In this document: positions 1-12,548 of the stretch, piece by piece
Layout of the letters: every line of letters begins with the position of its first letter
Position numbering within the stretch: the stretch's first letter is position 1
Source of the DNA: Vanilla planifolia
Taxonomy: Eukaryota > Streptophyta > Magnoliopsida > Asparagales > Orchidaceae
NCBI GenBank assembly: GCA_023846275.1
Contig: CM043875.1
Coordinates: forward strand, 5,716,626-5,780,625
Direction: 5' to 3'
Length of the DNA: 64,000 nt
Notes under the pieces: generated by a model
Databases searched by the model: none
What the model was told of the DNA's origin: nothing
The model's input: the letters and a program-made list of their open reading frames with translations, nothing else
Program-made: the position numbers and the translations under genes

Positions 1-1400
1 ATGCTTTCTTTGCTATAGGTGAGTCTCTCTGGATTGTTTTTCTTTGTACCAAATGTGACAACCAGTCTAATGCTTTTGAGATCCATAAAGGAGATTTTAC
101 GACTTAGAGGCTTACATGTCAGGCTAGTGATTTCGCTCGTACCAACACTATATGGCGTATTGATCACAGTAAAAAATGTTATACCCTTCAGGATAACTAG
201 ATAGATGCTTGAGCTATTATAGATAGGCCTACTACACTTGCTATGGATACCTCTCCTCTGTTAGAGCAAGATTCTTGGATCCTAATAGAGAGTGGGACAT
301 TGATCATTTAGCTTTATGCTTTGAGCCACAGTTGATACAATGCATTAATCTCTCACCCCATGCACCTCCTAGATCTAGTGACACACTAGTATAATGATCT
401 TTGAAGTGCACTAAGTAGAATAGTGTGATGTTGTATCATCAAGGTGTTGATACTGGGCAAGAAAGACTAACTTTAAGATTGTGGGCATGAAAGTCTCAGG
501 CTCAATCGATGATGACAGGCATTAATTTAGAGGGTTTGCTAAGTTGTGGTTCCTCCTCAAACATGGCTTGTTGCTCGAGGGATGGGACATTTTGTTGCTT
601 GTCCATGGTGTCTCTCATTGGATGAGGATCTTGTGCATGTTTTATGGAGTTACTAGTCTATTTGACAGATCTAGAAACATATATATCATTTGGATGACGG
701 GTTGTATAGATTCATTTCCCTAGGGAAAATCTTGGACTAGATGCACCATTCATTTTCCCCTCTTATGACTTGCATCGTGTCTTCATTGCAGCTTTTGCCC
801 TTTACCTAATATGGAAGAACCATAATCACAAAGTGCATGAGAAGCCTGTCTCCATTGTTTCCATGCTCTGCCAATGAATCATTCAGTTTATTGTAAAGTT
901 TCCTTCCCCCTATCAGGACTCTTATGACCAATTGGGTCCTCTGGCCCCCATGTCACCCTCCTCTCACAAGTTCTCTCCTCCCTTAGATTAGATTAAGGTT
1001 AATTATGATGCAATTGTTATGGACCACAGCACCACCAACATTGGCTTTATTGTTAGAGATCACCTAGGGAGACCTCTCCTGATAGAAGGTTGTACAAATT
1101 TCTCTATGGTTGCAAGGGCCATGGAAGATCATACAATTCCTTTGGCTATCTTATGTCTAGAGATTATGGATTGAATCAGATTCTCATCAGACCATCCCTA
1201 CTCTTTAGTGTGCAACGTCCTTGCATTCCATCGAGAGTGGTCCTTTTTGTTATTCCTGGTGGTATATTTGATGCTTCAGAGAAATTAGAGTCACACATAT
1301 TTTGAGTAAGACTAACTCTATGGCTAATTGGTTGTCAAAATAGCTATATCTTCATGGAAATGCCTCCCTCCCACAAAAATTTATGCTTAGCCTTGTATCT
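1..1400 (+). mobile_element. Decayed LINE (L1-type) 3' half: zf-RVT and RNase H remnant
   Basis: The plus strand carries pieces of the C-terminal half of a plant non-LTR retrotransposon in shifting frames. At about 246-311 is the stretch typical of the end of the reverse transcriptase region (EQDSWILIESGTL). At 600-653 is a zinc-binding zf-RVT-like piece (CPWCLSLDEDLVHVLW). At 998-1089 is the start of RNase H (VNYDAIV..., then RDHLGRPLLIEG). At 1294-1344 is a C-terminal trace (NSMANWLSK). The RNase H piece resembles the one in the better-kept LINE at 9110-11485. Stops and frameshifts make it non-functional. It lies antisense to the MSL gene and probably inside its first intron. The 5' part would lie left of the window, or the copy is truncated. 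Confidence 0.75.
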
Positions 1401-2669
1401 GACTGATTGTATGAACCACCTTAATTGACTTTAATAAAGGCTAAAAGCACACCTTCTCAATAACTTCAAAAGAAAGCCACACATGAACTCTATAGATTCA
1501 ATTGGATTTTCAAGCATTTGAGTGATAAGTAATCAAAACACAAGATGAATTACTTCTCTAACAAGTGCAACTAGTAATTTCATGTGACATGGTGTAATGA
1601 TAAAAGTTCATTGTTAGATACAATTTCTTTAAGAAATATGTTTTTTGCAAGGTCTAACCTAGAGGATTGCAATCGCTAAGAATGAGAAACATGGCATCAC
1701 CACAAGAAGGATTCTGTTTTATAAGATTGAGGAAGATGACACCACCAAGAGGATAACTTGCATAAAGGGAACCCTTTAAGGATGACTCGAGGTACAAGAA
1801 AACCTGGCCATCCTCCCCTCCCCAAACCCCACACATACAAAAATAGATTAGTTAAATGGCTTTGTACCTATCCATAAAACATAGAAAGCTAAAACGTGAT
1901 AAACATAGCTAGCTGAGTGAGACAATGGTTGTTTTAGGAAGGATGATTTCCTTGATTCGTTAACCTTAACCCATGAAACCATCTAACCCAATGAGAGGCA
2001 ACATCCTTACAAAAGGGAAATTTTGACTAAATGGACATATACCATCAACATTAACCTCTCCAGACTTGATGAACCAAGCATATAATTAGATCTTTCTCAA
2101 AATTTAAAGTGAATCAATGGATGAATAAGCCAAAAGGTTAAGGGAATCTAGTTCATTTACACTATTTTGACTGATTTAGAACTAAAAAATGAGATAAATT
2201 CAAAATTTTCAAATCAACTAAGGTAACTCAATTATAAATGACCATGCAATTTTGCAATTAGCCCTTTTACTATAAAGATATGAAATTAACAAAATATATA
2301 TTTAACAACAACTCATCCAATGGTTTCAACCAATCATTTTAGGAACAAGTTTTAGGAATAGTGGTCATACAATTACTATTTCCTTAATCAGAACTCCTAT
2401 TCTTATGACCAACAAATCTTGGGTGCATGATTCTAAAAATTTGGTAAGAACAAAAGAGGATGACTAAGAAGCAAATTCCAAAACTTGGGAAGTGCCAATA
2501 GAAGGTGCACTTACAAAAATAAGCTCTGTCTCAGTAGAAGGCAAATTTTTCACAGCAACAAGTGCTAAAAATTGACAAGTAAATAGTGCTGCGCATGAAT
2601 TAATTGTAAGCCGATAATTATTATCATGGTATTCTAGTTTATTGAGTATAAAGAAAGGTCATTGCTCAC
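1401..2669. other. Probable intron 1 of the MSL gene; no exon seen
   Basis: AT-rich sequence between the LINE remnant and the splice donor of MSL exon 1. I looked on the minus strand for the conserved regions that follow exon 1 in this family (the two last membrane segments and the beta domain) and saw none. A minus-strand open frame at 1654-1836 does not resemble the family. The stretch is best read as the start of a long intron. Confidence 0.5.
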
Positions 2670-4525
2670 TTGGCACCAGGCTTGGCAACATTACTGAAGA
2701 TCTTCCTTGCGGCTATCTTTGCCTCTTGCTCACTACTGATCTGCATAGCTGACTCATCCTCTTCCTTTCCATGTGTTATTTGCTCATCAAGGGTTCTCAA
2801 CGTTCCCTGCCTTACCATTCTCATCAACCTCTTCATGTTCCAAGCCGATACATTCTTCTGGTTAAGTTTGTGCAGCTGATCAATGGTGATCCCTCTCCCA
2901 TGCTGCGAAAAATGCCTGCTAGATTCTTTCCCTGAGGCAGCACCTGATAGCCTCGTGCTATTCCTAATCTGATTACTCTCCCGCAAGCCTATCCCTCCTT
3001 GTACAATTCCACTATTTCCAGCGTTCCCATTTCTTGGCAGCATAACCGTTGCCCTGAGGTCATTGGGTATTCTGGCACCAGCATTGAGCAGTTTCTGCAC
3101 TTCAGCCATCATCAGGTCCTCCTCCTCCACGTTATGGATTTCAAGGAGTGGGGGACCCGAAAGTGTCTCAATCACATACTGATTAAACAAAGCCTCCTGA
3201 ATCCGATCGAAGTATGTGCTAACATGGAAGGAGGATGCAAGAACCTTGAGAAGGAGGGTCTTTATGAGACGTAAAACAGTGGCAACGATGAGGCAAAACA
3301 GGATCTTGGTGACATAAGAAAGAGCCTTGGTCTCACTAACCACCTTCTTGTCGAAGAGGAAATGCCAAGCAAGGAGAACCAGGCCAAGCCAAATGCAGTT
3401 CTGGACGGCCTTGCGCACACCATACACAAAATAGAGGAAGCGCTTGCGAAGGAGAAAATTGCGCTCGAGGAAGAAAACAACGATGCGGATGGCCCAGCCC
3501 GAGAGTAGTCGGCCGGAAATGAGAACCAGGAGAAGCGCCTCCCATTTCCAGAGATGAAGCCCCCAAATGGTACGAGGCGATAGCGTGCGGATGGTGAGGC
3601 TGCAGGCTAGGGTGGCTACAACAATGAAGAGGCCAATCAATTCGACGATGGTGATTGTACTGATCTTGGTGCGATTGAACTCCTTCGGTAGGTCCGCAAA
3701 TGGGTCTTCTTCCTCCTCATCTAGAGGCCCTGTTTTGCCAAGAACTCCTGACTTAAGAATGCCGGACCTGGTGGGCGTTCGTGTAGACCTCCTCTCGTCG
3801 AACTCACGAATGTTGGCGGTTGGCTGGTGGTCCATAAGCCTGGACTTAGTCTTGGCCCGTACCAGAGTGCAACTCGGGCGAAAGGAAGAGCTGGGGCTAC
3901 ATTGCCCGATCTCCATGGCGGTGCCGTCCACCAAATGGGTGCTTGGGTTCGCCGATGTACAGGGGAGATCCCGCTTTTCATCGGAGGCAGAGCAGCTGGA
4001 TTCCGCAATGGAGGTGCCTGATGCATTGTCAGTAGAAACATCATGGAACAAGACGTTCGATTCCTTGCCGCTGGTTAGACTTGTATTCTTATTCTTGACC
4101 TCATCGATCTCCCGATCACTATCAAGCTCCATATCCACGCCAGCAGTTCTCTGTTTCTGCACGAACGAGCTCATACTCTGCGACGGACGATCATCACTCC
4201 TCTCCAGCATCTCCCTCTTAGTCGGGCTCTGGAACGTAAAACCACTTTCTCTTCCCTTGTCTCCACCGTCCAGATGCCCTTCTTCCCAGAAATCGCAGCT
4301 GGATTCCCGCCACACACTACCGACATTCACTCCGGAAGAGCTCTGCATTAGGGTTCCCCGGCCCTCGCTATCGATTTTGACAATAACCTCCCTGCGATCG
4401 CCGGACCCCTCGTCAGGATCACGGACCAGAATAAGGCGGCGCTGCTCCTCCTTATCGTCGAACTGTGACCAAGACGCAAACTTGGAGGACGAGAGGGATT
4501 TGAAGGATTTGCGCAGAGAGTTCAT
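2670..4525 (-). CDS. MSL10: Mechanosensitive channel MSL10-like, first exon (partial gene)
   Basis: MscS-like channels of plants open on membrane tension; the MSL10 clade is in the plasma membrane and its soluble N-terminus is tied to cell-death signalling. Exon 1 encodes about 618 residues. Residues 1-285 are hydrophilic and Ser/acidic-rich, ending in an EEEEDPF patch (271-276). Four membrane segments follow at about 289-311, 324-352, 373-393 and 404-428. Then comes the conserved stretch ASSFHVSTYFDRIQEALF (430-447) with YVIETLSGPPLLE, and a long cytoplasmic loop ending FSNVAKPGA. Membrane segments five and six (the pore) and the MscS beta domain are missing. The frame meets TGA at 2666-2668, but that TGA overlaps a strong donor (AA|GTGAGC, exon end 2670, phase 2), so I read an intron rather than truncation. 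The start ATG at 4525 opens MNSLRKSFKS, typical of the clade. The exact family member (MSL4-10) is uncertain. Confidence 0.88.
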
Positions 4526-4900
4526 GATAACTTCATCTCATTGCTTCCTCCTCCGATTCCAGTAAACCCGCGATCGGGGCAGGAGAGATACCCGTTATTA
4601 CATTACAAATCAGAATATTATTTCCCTTCCGTTTCTGGCCACGTGGTTGAAGACGAGAGGTAGGAGACAAGTTGGTCGAAATCGAGACGGGAAAGTAATT
4701 AATGCACGAGACGGATAGGGAAACCAAAAAGAACTCAACACGTATCGAGTTTAAATGCACAATAATCTTTGCTGTTTCGTGTTTTCATACAAGCAGCGAA
4801 TCTTAATATTTACGCGGCGGTAGGAGCGTGGTCCGGCTTCTTCCGACCGAACATATCGGTCTAAACCGGAAATAAAGGTCCTATGACTGAGAGATCGGCT
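4526..4900 (-). promoter_or_regulatory. 5' flank/leader of the MSL gene with an upstream ORF
   Basis: Upstream of the MSL start codon, a 75-codon minus-strand ORF (4760-4533) opens with ATG and ends 7 nt before the MSL ATG, in another frame. If it lies in the leader it would be an upstream ORF able to reduce translation of the channel. Its peptide resembles nothing I know, so only its position is notable. A weak TATA-like run (about 4808-4819) lies farther up. The region is more GC-rich than the intergenic sequence beyond 4900. The transcription start cannot be placed. Confidence 0.4.
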
Positions 4901-6729
4901 GTGCTACCTTCCCTAGTTCATTTGATTTGAATTTGCATGTATTTTTTAAAAGCACACGACAATGTACTGCATCGATGAAATAACAATCGCAAGCTTTCTT
5001 TTGAGTATTTTAACTATGGTCATCGTTTTAAGATGTGAATAAAATATTTATTGTTAACTATAACAAAAAATAAATGGATAAAATATAAATATCTGTCGAA
5101 ATGGATTTTCACTCTATAAAATAGTAATTAATTTGGTTGCAATGCTATAAAGAATCAATATCATACATTTTTATACATATATCTCATAATTAAGCATGCA
5201 ATGCTATAAAGAATTAAGAGCATCATTATACATGCAATTGTAAATATTGAGAACATAATGTATTATATTAAAATAAAAATAAAATATAAAAGTGATGTTG
5301 TAGCATTAACTAATACTAATGCATTATATAAAAAACAATGATAATAGCATATTTATATTAAAGTTAAGTAAATTTTCCTACCTACACATTCTAGGGTCGA
5401 CCTAATTCATTTTTCCTTTTTTTCTATTTGGATTTCTTACATAAAAATCATTTCTCACTATGTATTCAATTTGCCATTAACAACAAATTTTTCAATTTCT
5501 TACTTCATTTCTACTTTAAAATACCCCAATGATTTCTTAAAACAATTACCTAAGTATATCATTTATTCCCTTGAATGTATTATGCATTTGCGTTTAGATC
5601 ATAAGACAGTAAAATTATTTCCCTTATCTTAACTACTAATCAAGCTAACGTATTGTGTATGATGCATCGTATGTCAAAGTTCATTGTATTGTATGTTGAG
5701 CTCAAAATAGCGTCATTACAATTTTTCCTCTCCCTTTAGCTACCAACCCAATTCACAACATCCAGAACAAATAAAACTATAACTTACAAAGAAGAAAGCA
5801 CTAAATTACTAATCATAACATGCACATAAAATGCTACTACTATTATTTAAGCTTCTTACCCATACATGTACAATAATAGCTTACTTTTACTTAACAACAC
5901 CTCCCTAAGCTCCTTTCAACAAATTCAAATAATGACATATTTCAACTTACTATCTTAAGTTCTCCAAAGCAACAATAACAACCCTAATAAATTCCTTGAA
6001 ATTGGCCTAATTGACTTCAATCAGGCCCAACCCAACCCAACGATGGCTTGCCCGAATGGATCTTTTGGCCTGTTTTGGATCACAGGTTCTTGTGACCCGT
6101 GAATGCACCTGAATTTGTTGATGCATCGTAGACCCATTAGAGTGATTGTCAGCAAAACAATTCACAAGACCCACAAACACATTAGATCTACCAATGATGT
6201 AATGATCGACAAGTCTGACCCATTAAAAGAATAGTTTACACCACCTACTATTGAAAATAGATTTGTCAATGCCTCACAGGCTTGCCAACACGACTCACAA
6301 CAACCCATGACGATCCAATAGGTTTTAAACAAAAAAATAGCTTTTCAAAAAGTTGTTTAGTAAAAGCATTGATTAAAGAGTTTTGGAATCAAAATAATAA
6401 TTTGTTAGAAAGTTATTTGATAACAATTTTGACTGTAGATTTTTGGAACTAAAACAAAAAATTTTCAAAAAGTTTTTAGCAACAACTTTTGGTCATAGAT
6501 TTTGTACTTTTTTATTTTTTGTTTGTTTTTTCTTAGTTTTTTTTATAAAAGATGAGACCTACTCATTGGAAAGAATAATCTTTATATAAGAAAAAATTTC
6601 ATTATTTCATTACGTCTTATTGAGATATTAGAATTGATCATAGTAAAAACTCTGATGTATTTATTAATCAGTGTTTAATAATATGAAGGGTGCAAGGCCT
6701 AAGTAGTGAGTGAAGTAAAAAACTAATGT
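4901..6729. other. AT-rich intergenic stretch, no gene seen
   Basis: No coding frame or RNA gene is supported. A short direct repeat (gcaatgctataaagaat, about 5139 and 5198) is present. A less AT-rich patch at 5990-6320 has runs such as cccaacccaaccc and looks like an unassigned transposon piece. Confidence 0.5.
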
Positions 6730-8370
6730 GCGAATCTTACATGAGGGGGGTGAATTGTGGATTTTAAAATAATTTTTTCTATTTTTCAATATATTTATTT
6801 CTTAAAAATAATTTTATATTCATAGAAAACCTTGATTACGTATGTATGTATATATATATTATTTTTTAATATGATAAAAAATAAAAATTAAAATTAAGCA
6901 TAATACTTTTTAGGATGGTTTGGTTCAAAGTAGAATATACGTCCACCCCAAATCGAGGTCAAGAAAAACAACACTAACAAAAGTTAACATCTTGATGTTT
7001 TTTCTTACGATTTGCCTTCAACATACTAGCTTCTGCAGGTTCAACCATAATCCAAGCTTTTGCGAGCTTAAACCCAACTCAAATTTTTTATGAGATCAAA
7101 CCAAACTCGGGCTTTCGCAAATATTGAGCTATTCAACCCAAGAGAAAAAGAAAAATACAGAAAGATGAAAAATTTTTGATAAATTTATACAACTTCTTAT
7201 GCTTGTTGATTAATAGAACAAGATACAATAAGCTTAAATTTAAGAAGAGAAATAAGTATTTGAAAGTTTAAATGTGCAAGGCTTAGCTAAAAAATTTTGA
7301 CGATTTGAGAAGGAGACTAGTATAATTTATGTTGATAGAATATTGAGTAGTACTTTGTGAGATCTCAAATATTGATTAAATTTAATAGTTATTTAATTTA
7401 TAATATTTAGGTATTTATAGAAAACTTTTGACTATAATGGTGTAAAAATGTAGAAAAACTATAACCAAATAACTTAAAAAAACTTTTACACATAGGTTAA
7501 AATATTTTTTTTAAAAATAGCTATTGTAACAACTAAATAACTAGCCATTATATGACATGGACCAGGGCTATTGGATTCAAATAGAGGCAATACAAACTGT
7601 CACATCTAATACTGAATAAGCAGATAGGTTATAGACAGTTCGATCAAGACGGATTTGATCTAGGTTATCTAATCATGTCGGATGAGATTTGGATTGTTCA
7701 ATTCCATAATAATAAAGACGGAGTAGATCTTAACTGTAAGATTCAAACAGGATAATTAAGAGCTGCATGATTCAAGGATAAAATGAGAAGATTTCTAGTC
7801 ATCTAATAAGTTAGGATGAAGTTTTGGCCATCAGATATAGGAATCAACCATATGAAATTGATAAAATCAATAATCATCATTAGATCTGAGAGATCGAATG
7901 GATGGTGGGATGAATGGTCATCGTTGATTAATAAAACAGAGGCGAGCTCCATCGTGTGATTGCAAAAATGTATAATCAAACGATCTTAAGTGCTCCTGAT
8001 TTTAGATGCACACAAGCGTAAGGGAGTTATTCCCACATTGCATGGAAGGAAAAGTATTTGGACTTTATAAGCATTCGTATGAGTCTAACATTAGAGCCTA
8101 ATTATGGTCGGCTCCTCATTGTGTGCTCAAGAATTCATCACTTAAGTGTGCTCATAACATATAGGTTTATACAGGTCCTACCCGACACATACATATACTT
8201 GGTTCGAGTGCTGCCCGGCTCAATCCAATGCCTTACCCCATTCGATTTAGGAATTCGCTGTCAGCCAGAATGGGCTCGACCTGATTTAGTTCTGACAGTT
8301 TTCTAACCAGAGCCTTGCGTGTGCCCACTTGGGACAACTCGGTCCGAGAGCTTTGCACTTGGACACAAGC
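6730..8370 (-). repeat. Old Ty1-copia-type LTR fragment, minus orientation
   Basis: At about 6735-6757 the reverse complement reads as the usual end of this LTR group (aattcacccccctcatg). From 7900 to 8360 the reverse strand runs parallel to the 3' LTR at 24790-25060: a gaattc with a GAGGAGCC block, then AAAGTCCA, GCAATG(T/C), and finally tttttgcaatca. It is therefore a diverged, inverted relative of the LTRs of the element at 19107-26106. It keeps the roughly 290-bp segment that is absent from the 5' LTR of that element. Boundaries are approximate. Open frames inside it are incidental. Confidence 0.5.
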
Positions 8371-9109
8371 TGGAATGTGGCAAAAATATATATATATATA
8401 TATATGATGAAAAATTTAACATAATTAATTTTTTAATTTAATTAATATTTAGTAAACAAACTAAAATAGAATTTATTAATAATAAAATTTAAACAAGAAA
8501 AGGGTTGTGGGATTAAAAAATGAAATCCACTTCATTAGTTAAATTAAGGAGATGATTGAATAATTTGATACTTGAATATGATTTAAAATTGAAACGAAAT
8601 AAGAATACCTTAAAATCAACAAGCTAACATTTTATAAAAAAAATCTTTTCAAATTTGATACATATGTCTTCAATTCTTAAAATTTATTAAACATTCCAAG
8701 ATATTTTGAAGACCACTAATTCATCATTTTCAAAAGTGTATGACTTATTCTTTACATGTAAACTTATTTTATACTAAATAAATCTATTAAAATAAAATAT
8801 TAAATATTTAAGATTTGACTTATCAAACATAAAAATGACCTAACAATAAGACACCAAACCAATTTACCTTCAACTCTATGATAACTTCTTACTATCATCA
8901 CTCTTTATTAAGGAATCATGTTTATTGTTGCCTCTCTTGCTCTCAACAATTTGGTTTCCTTAAGTGTTTTAAACTATCTTTGCATGTAACTACTTCATTA
9001 CTCTTATTTTTTATAATAGTTAGTAAAGTCCTTTCAATACTTTTAAACTATTTCATGTGACCTTTACCTTGTTCTTTCTTTATCGTGAGATCAATTTTAT
9101 CATACCCTT
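8371..9109. other. AT-rich spacer, no gene seen
   Basis: Starts with a short (AT)n run (8389-8405) and continues as very AT-rich sequence with no supported frame. It abuts the 3' end of the minus-strand LINE. Confidence 0.5.
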
Positions 9110-11485
9110 TCCCTAATTTATAAAGGCCAAAGCCATTACAAAAGTCCTCTAAGGAGGATCGAACAAAAAGTCAGTCAACAACAACTTAAGAAGCAACTTA
9201 GGAAGGGGCATTCCCTAGTCCCAAGTCAGTGCTACAAGTAGCGCGTGCAACCCAGTCCATAGGGGCATTGCCCTTTCTATGCACATGCACGATGCACAGC
9301 GCACTGAGGCTCCCCACATGCACGATCGCCTCCACAAAGATCCTCCTACAGGTGGGTGCATGATCATGTTCTGCACCTCCTGCATCGCCAGAATACAGTC
9401 TGTTTGGATCTCGACAACATGGGATTCAGGAAAGTTGTGCCTCAACACGTTGAGGGCCTCCAAGATTGCCTGAGCATCCATGGCCTCGCTACAGTGTGAA
9501 TAGTACCTTCTGCCCACCAAGAGAAGGGGCCTACCCAAAAAGTCTTTAACCACAATGCCCACACCAACAACATAGTCTCCTATAGTGGCATCACAATTAA
9601 TCTTTATCCATCCAGCTGGAGGGGGAACCCAATGAAGGGTTACATTTAACTGCAAGGAGTTGTGAAGGTTTCTGTTGGGCTTGGATGCATGCCCATTATA
9701 TTGCTTTATTGTTACAGCACTAGCAATCTGAACATTGTGAATTAAGGTGGTATAGTTGATCACTGACTCTTTGTGCTTCTTCGTGTTTTTATTCTACCAA
9801 ATGCAATGAACTATTGTAGCAATTGTTGCAGCATGCATCTTATCGTCGCAACGCCTCAGCCCCGATGCAGCCGCATAACTAAGAAAAAACTGCAGGAGTT
9901 CCCCCCTGAGATGGGCTAGCGCAAATCGCCACAACAGGTATGCGTGCATGTTGCGCACGCCAGAGCTCCTGCGCTCGTGGGCACTCCCAGAAAATATGGT
10001 TAAGCAACTTGGCGGTGGCGCACCTTCATGTGCAATTGCTACTGTCAGCCGAGCCCTCCGCGCAAGCCACGCCGCCGTGGGCAGAGAATCCTTCACCATG
10101 TGCCAGACAAAGAACCTCACCCTGGGTGCCACCCTCAATTTCCAAATCCACATGAATTGGTTAATGTCATATTTTGTGCTAACCGTCTTGTCTCTGTGAG
10201 CACAATCCATCAGATGCATGTAGAATTTTTCATTGTTGATCTTCATAGACTCAGTGTGCAATTGTAGCAACGTGTCCTTGTTATGCCTTTGACTCCACGA
10301 CATATGCATTACCCTTTCATACAGAATATCATCAGCCCAAGCGTGGATTTTGAGATCATCCCAAACCCCAAAGGCCGCAAAGCAGTCCCCCCAGAAATGT
10401 TGGCCACACAACGTCCATATTGATATAGGTTGGCCACCACATGATGGGGAGAAAACCAAGCCAATTATCCTCAGCAAACAGGGTAGATGTGCCGTCCCCC
10501 AGCCGCCAAACAAAGCAAGAGATTGCATCCATAGTGAGTCTGCAAGCATGAGAGGTGTCGCACTGCACTCTGTGAAGGTTACACGCATCATAATATTTGC
10601 TACTCATGATGTTAACCCACAAGCTATCTTCTCGCATTAAAATCCTTCTGCAATGTTTCATTTGCAAGACTCGTTGCTATATGCGCAAATCGTGAATACC
10701 CAGGCTGCCCGTCTCCTTAGGTAATATGATAGTAGCCCAGTCACATAGTGGATAGAATTTATGTTAGACGCACCACACCAAAGAAATCTCCTGATCATTC
10801 TTTCAACTGCATCAATAGCGCCCTTCGACACTACATAGTGAGTAAGAACATGGCTGGGGATAGCCGCAAGCACTGAATTAATCATAACAGCCCTACCACC
10901 AAAGACAAAGGCTTGATCTGCCACTTGGCAATCTGATTTTCCATCTTCTGAATGATGAATTTAAAATCTTCCCTTGTAAGCCTTTTTGTTGAAATAGGGA
11001 CTCCAAGATAACTTAAATTCTCACCCTGAGGCATGCAGACTTTCTTTGCAACATTTTTCTTTCTTCGGCCCTTCATTGCCTTGCTGAAAATTAATCTTTG
11101 ACTTGGCTAGATTAACTTTGAGCCCCGCGTATTTGCCAACTTTTTGCATAATAGAGCGCACCGCGCACGCGGCGCCATGCGAAGCAGGCGCGTACAGCAA
11201 TATGTCATCGACAAACAAAAGGTGTGAGATGATGGCGCGTGCGCTGTGAGCATCAAAATCCAAGCAGCGCGTGCTCCTCATATTCCCGTGTGAATGCAGA
11301 CAGGTATTCAGCCACGATTGTAAAGAGATATGGAGATAAAGGGAAGCCTTGATGCAAGACCCTCTGCGCCACAATCCAAGGAAGCTTAATTCCATTAAGG
11401 AGTATCCCAAATCTAGGTGAACAGATGCATGCATTTACCCACTCGCACCAAGTACACCATTTATGCATCATTGAAGACACTATGT
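9110..11485 (-). mobile_element. 5'-truncated LINE: reverse transcriptase, zf-RVT, RNase H
   Basis: Reading down the minus strand: the reverse transcriptase from about 11480, with NG and QGFPLSPYLF motifs and the active-site box FVDDILLYAP (FVDD at about 11215-11204). Next come the thumb/connector pieces (YLGVPIS near 11010; IPSHVLTHYV near 10840), a zf-RVT region at about 10140-10040 (WKLRVAPRVRFFVWH), and RNase H at 9620-9290. RNase H shows the catalytic series NCDAT, the Glu in SEAMDAQAILEAL, and QTDC. A frameshift near 9290 splits the last piece (KGNAPMDWVARATC). The reading frame breaks several times, so the copy is dead. The endonuclease and gag-like 5' half is absent, as usual for a truncated L1. 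The 3' end near 9110 is approximate; no clear poly(A) or target duplication was found. Confidence 0.85.
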
Positions 11486-12548
11486 GATGTAGGACTAGAC
11501 GAAATTTGCTTAGTTAGAAAATTCGTGACTGATGCACAACAAAGAGTAGGGCCGTCTCCCAAAGGGACACACACCTAGATACGATGAGGGTTGAACGCAA
11601 AAGGCACCAACCAATGAATCCTAACTAAAACTTAGGATCGATAGCGGCTAAGAAGTCGCTAAATCGATTACGGCTACACACTTTCAAACATGCAGAAATG
11701 GGGAGTACTTAGATTGGTTAAGTACCAGTTGAACTTAAAATATAATTTGTAGTAAAAGTTGCACTTCGCAGAATGAAAATATATTGAAGACAAATTAATA
11801 ATCTAGGAATGGAAATTACTCGTAAAAAAGGAAGACGAGGAAAAACCAAAATTTCAACTTGAAGATGGTTGAGCGATGAAGGAAGATGATAGACTGGAGT
11901 GGCGTCTCACCACTTGGACCTCGCGTCCCTCCTCCCAGTATCAGAGCTTTGACGAGTCGGCACGCAAAAGACACTCAGAGCACTCACGAACTCAGAATGG
12001 AAGCAAAGAACACTCAAAAAGCTTGCATTAACTATTCAATATCCCTTACAACAGAAGAGAACTCCCCCTTATATAGGAATCCATAAGGGTACAAAAGACA
12101 TTTTGACTCATAACATGGGAATACTAAAGGACACATGGGTAAACTAAAAGTCACCTAAAAATTACAAACAAACTCCTAAAAATCTGAGAAAAATAATGAA
12201 AATTAAGTTCATTCATCCTAATTTCGGATGGCTGGAGGCGCGGCGGCGGTGCGGGTCGGTACGGGCTGGCGCGGGTCGGCGTGGGTCAGCGCGGGTCACA
12301 GGTCACGGGTCATCCGGTGGTTAGCTTGGGTAGGCGCCTGGCTAGACTCATGCACAGCGGTTCGGGCAAACCCGGATCCGGTTCTGGCACGAGCGGTTCG
12401 AAACGGCGGCGGGCGGTTCCCTGTGGCGGCGGAGGTTGCGGCGGAGGCGGCAGTCGGTGGCAGGAATAGTGATTTTGGCCTTTTTTTTTTTTTTTTTTTT
12501 TTGTACAAGACCTGGTCCTTGGACGTCGAAAGTCCTTCTCGAACATGA
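11486..12548 (-). repeat. LTR-like promoter fragment with GC-rich tract and poly(T)
   Basis: On the minus strand a classic LTR-style promoter is seen: a TATA box (cctatataaggggg, about 12076-12063) followed by leader-like sequence. Upstream of it lies a GC-rich tract (12228-12470) whose plus strand is built of short imperfect units around gcgggtc, then a T-run at 12480-12502. The downstream end meets the 5' breakpoint of the LINE near 11485. I could not define paired termini or target duplications, so it may be a solo LTR, a truncated LTR or a non-autonomous element. Short open frames here are low-complexity artefacts. Confidence 0.45.

Noticed and set aside
3567..4565. 332-codon plus-strand open frame
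   Set aside because: It is the antisense shadow of MSL exon 1, which has clear family homology on the minus strand.
8195..8215. ggttcgagtgc resembling a tRNA T-arm
   Set aside because: No matching acceptor, D or anticodon arms surround it, and it lies in an LTR fragment.
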